The translations under genes were made by a program, and so were the position numbers. Shown in pieces: positions 16,041 through 23,908 of a stretch of 36,992 nt of DNA (within the stretch, counting starts at the first letter, position 1; each line of letters begins with the position of its first letter). Under the pieces are notes generated by a model. It was not told the origin of the DNA. It did not search any database and was given only the letters and a program-made list of their open reading frames with translations. The stretch spans positions 1 through 36,992 of the forward strand of contig CAJXQE010000026.1 in the NCBI GenBank assembly GCA_913058215.1, written 5' to 3'. This stretch comes from an uncultured Verrucomicrobiales bacterium. Lineage in GTDB: Bacteria; Verrucomicrobiota; Verrucomicrobiia; Verrucomicrobiales; DEV007.

Positions 16041-17060
16041 CTAGAGCGGTCGGCCCTGTCCTTCTTCGGTGGCCGGACTTGCCGGTTCTGCAGGAGTCAG
16101 AAGTGGCTCGTTGGTTGGCTCCTGTGCTTTCGGGGCAGCGGGTGCCGGTGGGACAGCGGGAGCAGTTGGTTCAGGGCTGGCAGGGATTTCAGGAGCAGCT
16201 TCCTCTTTTGTATCTGCAGGAGTTGCCTGCGGCGTAGCAGAAGAAGGATCTGCAAGCGGGGCCGGTTGAGAAGAAGACGGATCCTGATTTGATGGTGAAA
16301 TGGCGGGAACTGGATCAGAATTCGTAGGCAGGTATTCTTTTAATTTGAGCGCCCAGTTCATAGGGATAGCCATCCAGATCAAAGCGATCACCGCGAGTAG
16401 TTTCAAAACGCCCATCCAGAAACGTCCCTGAACATTGGGCATGCTGGACTTCATCTCTTCAATTTTTGTGGTCGCAAGAGTCAGTTTGGCATTGATGGCT
16501 TCGAGCTGTTCCTGGATCTCCGGGTTGACTGCCTGTTGCTCGTCGGGACCAATTGGAGCTGTTTCGTCCTGTGTCTCTCCAGTCAGAGTTTTGGTCAGGC
16601 GCTGCGAAGTTTTGAGATCCTCGTAGGATTGCAGGATGATCGGCTCAAGCTTTTCAAATTCTACCGGTTTGGAGAGAAACTGTGAGGTGATCAAAGTCGA
16701 CGAATTGTAGCTCCGGAACTGCTTCTCCAATTCATCAGAGGGATAGCCGGTCAACATCAGGACCGTGAGCGCCCGCGGAGTGTCTTCGCTCAGTTTCTCG
16801 AGAACTTCGATTCCCGTCATTCCCGGCATGCGATAGTCGAGGGTGATTACGTTGATTGATTCTTCCGAGTGGATCAATTTCAGCGCTTCATCACCACTGC
16901 TGGCGGTGAACACTTTCTCAAATCCCACATACTCGCTGAGAAATGTTTTCAAACCGAGTTGGAATGCGGCGTCTTCGTCTACGACGAGAACCCCGGCATT
17001 GCGCAGCGAGGATGACGACGAGGACAGCGGTTCTTCCGTTTCAGGGAGTCCGATAGTCAT
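16041..17060 (-). CDS. Receiver-domain protein with membrane segment and Pro/Ala-rich tail
   Basis: A 339-residue protein. Residues 22-145 are a complete CheY-like receiver: acidic pocket Asp28-Glu29-Asp30, phospho-acceptor Asp75 in TLDYRMPG, Thr104 and Lys131. Residues about 175-205 look like a coiled coil (IQEQLEAINAKLTLATTKI). One hydrophobic segment follows at about 214-236 (FWMGVLKLLAVIALIWMAIP). The last 90 residues are disordered and rich in Pro, Ala, Glu and Ser, resembling cell-wall-spanning tails. No DNA-binding or enzymatic output domain is present. By the positive-inside pattern the receiver should be cytoplasmic and the tail periplasmic. A role in carrying a phosphorylation signal to an envelope structure is inference. 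Confidence 0.85.
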   Translation of the reverse strand: MTIGLPETEEPLSSSSSSLRNAGVLVVDEDAAFQLGLKTFLSEYVGFEKVFTASSGDEALKLIHSEESINVITLDYRMPGMTGIEVLEKLSEDTPRALTVLMLTGYPSDELEKQFRSYNSSTLITSQFLSKPVEFEKLEPIILQSYEDLKTSQRLTKTLTGETQDETAPIGPDEQQAVNPEIQEQLEAINAKLTLATTKIEEMKSSMPNVQGRFWMGVLKLLAVIALIWMAIPMNWALKLKEYLPTNSDPVPAISPSNQDPSSSQPAPLADPSSATPQATPADTKEEAAPEIPASPEPTAPAVPPAPAAPKAQEPTNEPLLTPAEPASPATEEGQGRPL

Positions 17061-17146
17061 AAGTTGAGGCAGGTTAAGGGTAGGAAAGACTTGAGTTGAG
17101 CGGGGCAGCGTTCTTGTCCAGATTCTTATAATTACTTCAAAGAAAC

Positions 17147-17152
17147 AAGGAG
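17147..17152 (+). promoter_or_regulatory. Strong Shine-Dalgarno before the leader ORF
   Basis: AAGGAG lies 10 bases before the ATG at 17163. It is one of the few near-consensus ribosome sites in this window and does not serve the eboE ATG at 17243 directly, being 90 bases away. Confidence 0.6.
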
Positions 17153-17162
17153 AATATCAATT

Positions 17163-17252
17163 ATGATACCTCAGTCTGAAATTATGGCAGAATTGATTCG
17201 GGATCGTGTTGCGGTGGCTATTTGCTTGGGCTTTGGTTCCCCATGCGCCTGA
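17163..17252 (+). CDS. Possible 29-codon leader peptide overlapping eboE
   Basis: An ATG with a strong upstream AAGGAG opens a 29-codon frame (starts MIPQSEIMAELIRDRV, ends in GFGSPCA) whose TGA at 17250-17252 lies 10 bases inside eboE. The eboE ATG has no good ribosome site of its own, so this short frame could couple translation into eboE. It could also be a chance frame, with the ribosome site serving an undetected start. No similarity to known leader peptides was noticed. Confidence 0.45.
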   Translation: MIPQSEIMAELIRDRVAVAICLGFGSPCA

Positions 17253-18433
17253 ATCATCAGATCGATCTTGGATACTGCACGAATATTCACCGGGGGGAAA
17301 CCTGGGAAGAGACGTTTCGAGGTCTCAAATTGCACACCAACGCAGTGAGAGAGCGGGTATCCCCAAACTCACCTTATGGAATCGGTCTCCGACTCAGCGC
17401 AGAAGCGGCTGCGGAACTTTCCGGCGATGAAAAGCAGCGGGGAGAGTTTCGTGATTGGTTGGAGAAAACCAACTCGTATGTGTTTACGATCAACGGATTT
17501 CCCTATGGCGCGTTCCATGGAACGAGGGTCAAGGAGCAGGTTTATGCACCTGATTGGACCACCAACGAGCGCGTGGAATATACGAACCAGCTTTTCGATC
17601 TCGTCTGCGAGTTTGCTCCTGAGGGACAGTCGGTCAGCGTGAGCACTTTGCCGGGTTCGTTTAAAGAATTCATCCGACCGGAAACGAGAAGTGACCAGCT
17701 GTTCGCTATTGGGCACAATTTGCGCCGCACCGGATTACATATCGAGGAACTTCGCCAAAAGACGGGCCGGGACATTCATCTCGGTTTAGAACCGGAGCCG
17801 CTCGGTCTGTTCGAGACCAGTGAAGAGACGGTGGAGTTTTTTGACCGTCTCACAGCGGAGCTCGACGATGAGGAGAGAGGACGGGTGCTGAGAAATATCG
17901 GAGTGAACTACGATACCTGCCATCTTGCGATCGAGTTTGAAGAACCGGAGGATGCGATTGGAAGAATCCGAGGCTCGGGGATTCGGATCAGTAAAATCCA
18001 TTTAAGCTCGGCTCTTCGCCTACGTCCCGATGCTAAATCGATTTCCCGTCTGGGTGACTTTGTTGACGAGGTGTATTTGCATCAGGTGGTGGTGCAGGAT
18101 GGTGGAAAAGTGACTGAGCGATTTCGCGACCTGCCTGACGCCTTTGCCTGGGCGAAAAGCTCCCCCGACAGTCTTGGCGATGAGTGGAGAGTGCATTTTC
18201 ATGTTCCGGTTCACACTCAGCCTGAAGCCATCTTTCAAGATACGAGAGATCATGTTACGGGAACATTGAAGCTCCTGGGGAATGATCCCGGGTGGTGTCA
18301 GCATTTCGAAATGGAGACCTACACCTGGGAGGTCATGCCTGAAGCAATGAGATCCGGAAATGTCGTGGATCAGCTTGTAGCGGAATACGATTGGTGTCTC
18401 GGTGAGTTTCGGAAATGCGGTCTCGCCGACTGA
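17243..18433 (+). CDS. eboE: EboE-like TIM-barrel protein
   Basis: A 396-residue protein of the EboE family (xylose-isomerase-like TIM barrel). ATG 17243 is chosen because family members begin with a short segment leading straight to LGYCTNIHRGETWEE. Other family stretches are PYGIGLRLSAEAAAEL, SYVFTINGFPYGAFHG, RVKEQVYAPDWT, GLEPEPLG and a C-terminal FEMETYTWEVMP. In bacteria and algae with the ebo cluster, these genes are linked to trafficking of metabolites to the periplasm, as reported for the scytonemin precursor in cyanobacteria. Here none of eboA, B, C, D or F is adjacent, so the gene is an orphan. It may share a transcript with the two genes downstream. Confidence 0.85.
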   Translation: MRLNHQIDLGYCTNIHRGETWEETFRGLKLHTNAVRERVSPNSPYGIGLRLSAEAAAELSGDEKQRGEFRDWLEKTNSYVFTINGFPYGAFHGTRVKEQVYAPDWTTNERVEYTNQLFDLVCEFAPEGQSVSVSTLPGSFKEFIRPETRSDQLFAIGHNLRRTGLHIEELRQKTGRDIHLGLEPEPLGLFETSEETVEFFDRLTAELDDEERGRVLRNIGVNYDTCHLAIEFEEPEDAIGRIRGSGIRISKIHLSSALRLRPDAKSISRLGDFVDEVYLHQVVVQDGGKVTERFRDLPDAFAWAKSSPDSLGDEWRVHFHVPVHTQPEAIFQDTRDHVTGTLKLLGNDPGWCQHFEMETYTWEVMPEAMRSGNVVDQLVAEYDWCLGEFRKCGLAD

Positions 18434-18444
18434 ACGACGTTACG

Positions 18445-19356
18445 ATGAATCCACTGATTGAGAAATGGGCTAAGGGTGCTTCCGATGCCGGAGCTCTCGC
18501 GAAGTCGATTGCTGAGAGCGGGATAAAATCGGTTTCTTCCGCAATCTGCGGGGTCAGAATATTTGGTTCGATTCATGCGCAGACGTCGGACGAGATGCAA
18601 AGGGATGAAACTCATTATCTCCTTGTTCCGTTTCCTGGTGCCGACAGTTCTTATGTGGTTTACACGAAAAGGATTATACCGGCGGGTGTCGGTGCGAATA
18701 ACTCCCTTCCCAAAGCACGAATCTTTCATGTTCCCGATGAGTCCGGTAGAAAAATTCTGGAGGCTCAATTGTTGGACCGTGCGGTTTCGGTAAGCGGACA
18801 CTCAGGTGCCGGGGAAGGGGAGTCTGAAATTGCGGACCGACTCGATGAGCTGGCGGCGCAAATTGATGAGCAAACTCAATCGGTCACCGGTGGGCTGGTT
18901 CTCATCGGGGGAACCGTAGCTTTTATTAATCCATTGGTCGGCCTGGGAATAGCAGCCTCAAGCCTTCTTCCCGCGATCGGCGGAAAAACGACGAAAGCTG
19001 GCGCGGGTTTGATAGGTGATAAGCTTCGGGCGAGAGACAAAGCCAGGAAAAATTCTGAGTCTCTCGAACTCGCCAGGAAAGAAATCAACAAGCTCGATCC
19101 GGAGTTGTTTCATAACCCCCTGTTGAACAGTATCGATGCGCTGATCACTAACGAATTAGCCGATTATGATCCTTTTATTGACTCCCGGAATCAGGTGGAT
19201 TCTTTCGAGAATTTTAGATACTACGAGCTGACAGCAGTCGCAGTTTCAGAGGTCTATGGAGATGTTCTGAAGAAGAAAAAGTTGAAGGGTTCTCTTTCGC
19301 CGATGAGCCGGAAGTGGATCGAACATTTGTCGTCCATGGCGGAAGCTGGAAACTGA
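18445..19356 (+). CDS. Protein of unknown function with Gly-rich hydrophobic segment
   Basis: A 303-residue protein not assigned to a family. ATG 18445, 11 bases after the eboE stop, is preferred; an earlier ATG at 18415 would overlap eboE. Residues 1-115 look like a mixed alpha/beta domain. Residues 123-147 are charged and helical. Residues about 148-178 (GGLVLIGGTVAFINPLVGLG and on) are hydrophobic and glycine-rich and could form a hairpin membrane insertion. A basic helix (DKLRARDKARKN) and a helical C-terminal region follow. There is no signal peptide. Its place between eboE and ppnP suggests co-transcription but no function. Confidence 0.72.
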   Translation: MNPLIEKWAKGASDAGALAKSIAESGIKSVSSAICGVRIFGSIHAQTSDEMQRDETHYLLVPFPGADSSYVVYTKRIIPAGVGANNSLPKARIFHVPDESGRKILEAQLLDRAVSVSGHSGAGEGESEIADRLDELAAQIDEQTQSVTGGLVLIGGTVAFINPLVGLGIAASSLLPAIGGKTTKAGAGLIGDKLRARDKARKNSESLELARKEINKLDPELFHNPLLNSIDALITNELADYDPFIDSRNQVDSFENFRYYELTAVAVSEVYGDVLKKKKLKGSLSPMSRKWIEHLSSMAEAGN

Positions 19357-19398
19357 ATACGTGGTTGACGCTGGCGGTTTTTTGCGGGAAAAATCCTA

Positions 19399-19722
19399 AT
19401 GCAATCCACCGAATTTTCCTCAGCTACTGTCACCGCAAAGGCCAATATTTATTTCGACGGGAAAGTGGTTTCTCATACCGTAGTGACTTCTGAAGGGGAG
19501 CGCAAAACCCTGGGGATCATTTTTCCAGGCGAGTATGAATTCGGGACGGAGGCTCCGGAAAGAATGGAAATCATTGACGGCAGTTGCCGCGTCAAAGTCG
19601 CCGATGCGGAGGATTGGGTGACTGTGGATTCCGGCGACGGATTCGACGTCCCGGGAAACAGCAAGTTTCAGATCGCAGTCGATTCCATCGCTCAATATGT
19701 CTGCTCGTTTCTGAGCGAGTAA
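19399..19722 (+). CDS. ppnP: Pyrimidine/purine nucleoside phosphorylase PpnP
   Basis: A 107-residue single-domain cupin. The E. coli enzyme (YaiE/PpnP) splits several nucleosides with phosphate into base and ribose-1-phosphate. Signature stretches are KANIYFDGKVVSHTV, KTLGIIFPGEYEFGTEAPE, MEIIDGSCRVKVADAEDW and GDGFDVPGNSKFQI, ending in AQYVCSFL. Length is slightly above the usual 93-105, due to a short N-terminal extension. It lies 42 bases after the unknown gene and ends 21 bases from the convergent SDR gene. Confidence 0.92.
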   Translation: MQSTEFSSATVTAKANIYFDGKVVSHTVVTSEGERKTLGIIFPGEYEFGTEAPERMEIIDGSCRVKVADAEDWVTVDSGDGFDVPGNSKFQIAVDSIAQYVCSFLSE

Positions 19723-19743
19723 GTGGAAAGCGAACCCGCGCGT

Positions 19744-20526
19744 TTAGCCGCGATACGCCCGGTCGAGATGGGTGTATCCGCCGTCGACATGGATAATTTG
19801 CCCGGTGGTGTGAGAAGATTTTCCGGACAAAAGAAAAACGCACATCTCTGCGATTTCTTCAGGAGTCGTGAATCGCTGTTGCAGCGGAATTCTGGATTCG
19901 ATTTCTTTTTTCGCCGACTCGGGGTCTTCGCGGGAACTTAACCAGTCCGCATACATTTGCGTCCACACTTCGGCGGGAATGACGGCATTGCAGCGGATGG
20001 AATCCTTCGCAAGATCAAGAGCCCACTCTCTTGTCAGTGCGGCAAGCCCTCCTTTCGCTGCAGCATAACCGGACGTCCCGCCTTGACCGGTCACGCAGAC
20101 TTTGCTTCCGATATTGACGATCGCCCCTTCTGATTTTTTGAGGGAAGGCAAAGCAAGACGGACAAGAGAGAAACACTGGACAAGGTTTCGGCGCAGCGAA
20201 TTCTCAAAGTCTGCAGAAGGCCTATCGAGGCCGACGCTGTCGTTTATTCCGGCATTATTGACGACTCCATCGATGCGACCACAACTGGTCTCCACCGAGG
20301 TGATCGCTTCGGATAGGGCGTCTTCATCACAAAGGTCCACTTGTTGGTAGATGATCTTTTGCTGCTCGATTCCGGCACGGAGCGATTCATCACAGTTTTC
20401 GACATCCGACTTATCAAGAATGACGGGAATGCCGTTTTCTTTGTGCAGAGAATTGATAATTGCTGCACCAATTCCGGCTGCTCCGCCGGATACGAGAAAC
20501 ACTTTACCGTTGATCGAAAGATCCAT
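19744..20526 (-). CDS. Short-chain dehydrogenase/reductase
   Basis: A 260-residue classical SDR using NAD(P). The cofactor-binding motif is SGGAAGIG (residues 13-20), followed by NNAG at 90-93, catalytic Ser141 and the Tyr154-xxx-Lys158 pair. The end GGYTHLDRAYRG resembles sugar and sugar-acid dehydrogenases of the L-fucose/L-rhamnose type, but this is only a weak hint. Asp38 near the end of the second beta strand suggests NAD rather than NADP. It follows the Gln-rich receiver gene by 42 bases on the same strand and may share its transcript. Confidence 0.9.
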   Translation of the reverse strand: MDLSINGKVFLVSGGAAGIGAAIINSLHKENGIPVILDKSDVENCDESLRAGIEQQKIIYQQVDLCDEDALSEAITSVETSCGRIDGVVNNAGINDSVGLDRPSADFENSLRRNLVQCFSLVRLALPSLKKSEGAIVNIGSKVCVTGQGGTSGYAAAKGGLAALTREWALDLAKDSIRCNAVIPAEVWTQMYADWLSSREDPESAKKEIESRIPLQQRFTTPEEIAEMCVFLLSGKSSHTTGQIIHVDGGYTHLDRAYRG

Positions 20527-20568
20527 GGATCTATCTATGAAGTCTTTCCCCGAAAATTGCCAGTAAGA

Positions 20569-21249
20569 TCAGGACGGACTGCCCCAGCGGTTGGAAGCCG
20601 AAATCGGTTCGTCTTCCGGTTCATCGGAATCGGAAGAAGCATAAAACGGGTTTGTGGCCTGCTTTTCCTGTGCCGGAGCACTTCCAAAGAAAGGAGATCT
20701 GCCAGAGGATCCAATGGGGGGAGGCGGAGGTCCAGCTTGTCGTTGAAGTGCCGGAGTTGAGGAAGCCTGTTGTTGCGGCTGAAAAGGAAGTTGTGGGGGA
20801 ACTCCCGGCGGCAATGCATGTTGCTGATGCAGTTGTTGGCGGGACTGTTGTTGCTGGGCTGCCAATTGCTGGTTGTAGGTGCGAACTCGATCCAGTTCGA
20901 TTTCGATTTCGCTAAGTAATTGCTTCAAGTCGACTGGCTTTCCAATGACTTTGCTCTTGATGCCATCCATGTCGCCGAGCGTTTGGGCTTCACGGGCGAG
21001 GGCTGTCAGAAGAATGACTGGAATGTATCTCGTCGCAAGATCGGCGCGTAGATCTGCGAGAACTCTCCCACCATCCCGCTCGGGCATCATGACATCAAGG
21101 AGGATCAAATCTGGAACGACCTGGCGCACAGTTCCAAAAGCCAGGAGTGAGTTGTTTTCGGCGTACGGCTCAAAACCGAATTTGGCCAAGGCCTTTGAAA
21201 GCAGCGTCGTCAAATTAACGTTGTCATCGATGATGAGAATTTTCGTCAT
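20569..21249 (-). CDS. Receiver-domain protein with Gln/Pro-rich tail
   Basis: A 226-residue protein counted from ATG 21249 (MTKILIIDDN), the usual start for a receiver. A TTG at 21270 with a well-spaced GGAG is a credible alternative and adds seven residues. Residues 1-122 are a complete CheY-like receiver with Asp8-Asp9, phospho-acceptor Asp52 in LLDVMMPE, Thr82 and Lys104. Residues about 127-150 are a glutamine-rich run, followed by Pro-rich (GPPPPPIG) and acidic stretches, all likely disordered. There is no output domain. Glutamine runs of this kind are rare in bacterial regulators. It may act as a phosphate sink or a binding partner in a larger assembly. Confidence 0.85.
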   Translation of the reverse strand: MTKILIIDDNVNLTTLLSKALAKFGFEPYAENNSLLAFGTVRQVVPDLILLDVMMPERDGGRVLADLRADLATRYIPVILLTALAREAQTLGDMDGIKSKVIGKPVDLKQLLSEIEIELDRVRTYNQQLAAQQQQSRQQLHQQHALPPGVPPQLPFQPQQQASSTPALQRQAGPPPPPIGSSGRSPFFGSAPAQEKQATNPFYASSDSDEPEDEPISASNRWGSPS

Positions 21250-21284
21250 GGGAACCGTGTTAGCTTTCAATTTAGCTCCAAATA

Positions 21285-21321
21285 TGATAATTACAAAAAT
21301 TATTGATAATTATAATTATCA
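21285..21321 (-). promoter_or_regulatory. Operator-like TGATAATTA repeats with an 18-bp palindrome
   Basis: TGATAATTATAATTATCA (21304-21321) is a perfect palindrome, and a third copy of its half-site TGATAATTA lies at 21285-21293. The group sits 15-72 bases upstream of the two possible starts of the Gln-rich receiver gene, where a regulator could bind. The AT-rich composition also fits a promoter. No binding protein can be named. Confidence 0.5.
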
Positions 21322-21329
21322 GAGGGCGT

Positions 21330-21365
21330 AAAAAAACCGCAGAGAAACTGAGTCCACTGCGGTTT
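21330..21365 (-). terminator. Intrinsic terminator of the blue copper gene
   Basis: AAACCGCAG (21334-21342) pairs with CTGCGGTTT (21357-21365). On the minus strand the hairpin is followed by seven T (complement of 21330-21336). It lies 27 bases after the stop of the gene ending at 21392. Confidence 0.85.
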
Positions 21366-21391
21366 CTTGAAGTTTGTTTTCGATAGTTCGT

Positions 21392-21853
21392 TTATTCCAC
21401 TTTCATCACGCCGTTCATGATCGCAGCATGTCCGACGTAAGTGCAAAGGTAAGGGTAGTCACCAGCTTCTTCAGGAGCAGTGAATTCGAGAGTTTCGCTC
21501 TCACCAGGCTTTAGAAGCTTGGTGTGCCTGACGATCAGGTCTGTTTCAGGGATCGGATTCTTAAGAAATTCAGGATTGGAGAAGTTAGCAGGGTTGTTGG
21601 CTGCTCCGATCATTTCGGCAAGTGAGCCCTTCTTTGACATCACCAGATTGTGCGGTTGCAGATTCTGGCTGTCTTTCGGGTTTACGAGGGTCACTTTTAC
21701 TTTCTGGCCTGCTTTGACCGTGAACTCTTTGATATCATAGGCGAAAGTCAATTTATCCGCAGTAATGGTGATTTCTGCGACTTCGTCCGCATTCACGAAT
21801 GAGCTTGTTCCAATGACGAGGAGAGCGACAAGGGCTGCAATAGTAGATTTCAT
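21392..21853 (-). CDS. Azurin/auracyanin-like blue copper protein
   Basis: A 153-residue exported cupredoxin, likely a periplasmic one-electron carrier. The signal peptide ends near residue 22 (SSFVNA). The type 1 copper ligands can be read directly: His68 in QPHNLV, Cys137 and His142 in YLCTYVGHAAIMNG, and Met146. The intervening stretch PANFSNPEFLKNPIPETD is the loop seen in azurin-like proteins of PVC bacteria. It may feed a terminal oxidase or a periplasmic reductase, but no partner is nearby. It has its own terminator and diverges from the receiver gene at 22055 across about 200 AT-rich bases. Confidence 0.92.
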   Translation of the reverse strand: MKSTIAALVALLVIGTSSFVNADEVAEITITADKLTFAYDIKEFTVKAGQKVKVTLVNPKDSQNLQPHNLVMSKKGSLAEMIGAANNPANFSNPEFLKNPIPETDLIVRHTKLLKPGESETLEFTAPEEAGDYPYLCTYVGHAAIMNGVMKVE

Positions 21854-22054
21854 ATAGACTTGTGTAGTTTTTTGAGGGCAAGTGACGCCCCCTAATTTTC
21901 CGCTACTCTAGACTACGCTTTTCACGCCGCAATAGCTCATCCAAGCCAAAAAAGAGAATAAATTTATAATTTCCCTTGGAAAAGTTCAAATAACCTTTAT
22001 TTTTATAGAAATTAGGCAAATTATCGAAAATGGGCTAATTTACTTTAAATTTTG

Positions 22055-22831
22055 ATGAATAGAGTTTTAATAGTAGCAGGTGATCAAGATTCCGGCGTCC
22101 GATTTCAGGGGGCCTTGAGTCAATCAGGATATCAAACTGCTCTGGTATGGAGTGGGGATCAGATGACTGATTTTTGCCGTCAGCATACTCCGGACCTGGC
22201 TTTGGTTGACTTGGATATTCCCGGAGAAAGCCTGTGGGGTAACCTTCAGGCCGTTAAAACTATGGGGAATCTCGCGAATCTTCCTCTACTCGGAATCAGT
22301 GCAGTGGGAGACCCTCAAACCATGGAACAAGCTCAAAGCTACGGCTTCTCAGCAGTTTATCCTAAGAACGACGATCCTGCTACGGTCGTAAATGCAGTTA
22401 GAAAAATGACAGAATCGAATCAAAATCATGAAACTTCCGGCGTTACTTCTCCAGAAGTGCCTTCCACCGGAAGAGATGAGTCGTTGAATCGCCTGGTGGC
22501 GCTCACTGCTGAAGTCGTTCACGTGACCAAGGATTTGAAGCATCATCTCAATGAATTCGGCAATGATGGTCCGGAGCTATTCAGTTATATCGAAAACTCC
22601 GGTGAGGCGATCAGAGCAAAACTTGCAGCGCTTCCGCCAGATTCTCTTCACGACAAGGAACTGCGTCACGATTTCCGGAATATGATTGGCTCAGTGACTG
22701 GCTTTGCAGAGTTGATCATGATGGAACCTTCCGTCTCGCCCAATTCCAGTCGTGGACTCGGTCGTCTGCGTGAGTGTTCCAAAACCTTTGTCGATATTCT
22801 CGATGAGCAGAAGGTGGAATCCGGAGTCTGA
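22055..22831 (+). CDS. Receiver-like domain plus histidine-kinase H-box, no ATPase domain
   Basis: A 258-residue cytoplasmic protein; ATG 22055 is used rather than the TTG directly before it. Residues 1-118 follow a CheY-like receiver with phospho-acceptor Asp52 (LVDLDIPG) and Lys104, but Ser82 replaces the usual Thr. After a disordered linker (121-142) come helices. Residues 204-222 (RHDFRNMIGSVTGFAELIMM) match the dimerisation H-box of histidine kinases, with His205 as the likely phospho-acceptor. No ATP-binding domain follows; the protein ends 35 residues later. It could be a phosphotransfer hub whose phosphate comes from another kinase. The upstream region is AT-rich. Confidence 0.82.
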   Translation: MNRVLIVAGDQDSGVRFQGALSQSGYQTALVWSGDQMTDFCRQHTPDLALVDLDIPGESLWGNLQAVKTMGNLANLPLLGISAVGDPQTMEQAQSYGFSAVYPKNDDPATVVNAVRKMTESNQNHETSGVTSPEVPSTGRDESLNRLVALTAEVVHVTKDLKHHLNEFGNDGPELFSYIENSGEAIRAKLAALPPDSLHDKELRHDFRNMIGSVTGFAELIMMEPSVSPNSSRGLGRLRECSKTFVDILDEQKVESGV

Positions 22832-22916
22832 AGGTCTGCTTCTTTCGCTGGAACAAATTCGATTTCACCTCTACTATCGGATATGGGCTCAGTAATGGCC
22901 TGAAAACGAATGTAGG

Positions 22917-23867
22917 ATGAGACTGGGCGTAACCGGAGCGAGCGGATTTCTTGGAAGCGCGATTGTAAAAGAAGCAGTCAAACGCGGCTGGAGTGTTGTC
23001 GGGTTTTCGAGAAATATTGATTCGAAGATTGAGGGCTGCGAAGAAGTTCGGCAGTTCAGCGACTTGGAGGTGATTAACCTTCAGGGGCTTGATGCCGTCA
23101 TTCATCTGGCAGGGGAGTCCCTTCTCGGGATGTGGACTCGGGACAAAAAAAACCGAATTCGATCGAGCCGCATTCAGTTGACCTCCGACATTGTTCAGGA
23201 ATTTCGTGATATGCCGCGCCATACGAGGCCGAAAACCTTTGTGTCAGCCTCCGCCGTGGGAATTTACGGGGATCGGGGAGATGTCTGGCTCGATGAAGAA
23301 TCCGATGCCGGTTTCGGTTTTCTCGCAAAAGTTTGCAAGGACTGGGAATCGGCAGCGATGGAGGCAGCCAGCCTTGGCGTGCGAGTCGTAACTCCCCGCC
23401 TTGGAATTGTTTTGGGAAAAGGCGGTGGAGCACTCGGGCAGATGCGGCGGATTTTTAATCTGGGACTGGGAGGCAGACTGGGAAGCGGTTTGCAATGGAT
23501 GTCCTGGATTCACATTGATGATGCAGCCAGGGCATTTCTTGAATGCGTCGAGAATAAAGAGATTCGGGGGGGCGTTAATTTCGTGACACCGAGGCCGGAG
23601 CCAAATGCTGTTTTTACCGATGCACTCGCAGGCGCCCTCAATCGCAAGGCTATTTTCCCTGTCCCAAAATTTATTTTAAAGAGTCTTCCCGGTGGAATGC
23701 ACGAGATGTTTCTTTCCAGTCAAAGGGTTGATCCGGTTGTTCTGAAAGCTTTTGGCTTCAAATGGGATCATGAGATGCTGGGAAATTCATTCTACGATTT
23801 GTATGCCGGACCCGAGCCAGAGTATGATCTCGAAGCGGAGCGGGATGAAGACACCGATTCCGATTGA
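22917..23867 (+). CDS. TIGR01777-type NAD-dependent epimerase family protein
   Basis: A 316-residue SDR-extended protein of the YfcH/SulA-like TIGR01777 family. The N-terminal nucleotide-binding loop is VTGASGFLGSAI. Family signatures are VIHLAGESL followed by a W and a basic stretch, SASAVGIYGDRGD, the LARVCxxWE-like FLAKVCKDWESAA, RLGIVLGKGGGALGQM and SWIHIDDAARAF. A C-terminal DUF1731-like region (VLKAFGFKW) ends in an acidic tail (DLEAERDEDTDSD). No substrate is established for the family. It is followed by the HAD gene 41 bases downstream. Confidence 0.9.
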   Translation: MRLGVTGASGFLGSAIVKEAVKRGWSVVGFSRNIDSKIEGCEEVRQFSDLEVINLQGLDAVIHLAGESLLGMWTRDKKNRIRSSRIQLTSDIVQEFRDMPRHTRPKTFVSASAVGIYGDRGDVWLDEESDAGFGFLAKVCKDWESAAMEAASLGVRVVTPRLGIVLGKGGGALGQMRRIFNLGLGGRLGSGLQWMSWIHIDDAARAFLECVENKEIRGGVNFVTPRPEPNAVFTDALAGALNRKAIFPVPKFILKSLPGGMHEMFLSSQRVDPVVLKAFGFKWDHEMLGNSFYDLYAGPEPEYDLEAERDEDTDSD

Positions 23868-23908
23868 TGCCTTTTTCCGTATTGGTGGTAAATTATTCCT
23901 GAGACTTT

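Noticed and set aside
17243-19722. Complete ebo cluster
   Set aside because: The neighbours are an unknown protein and ppnP; eboA, B, C, D and F are absent.
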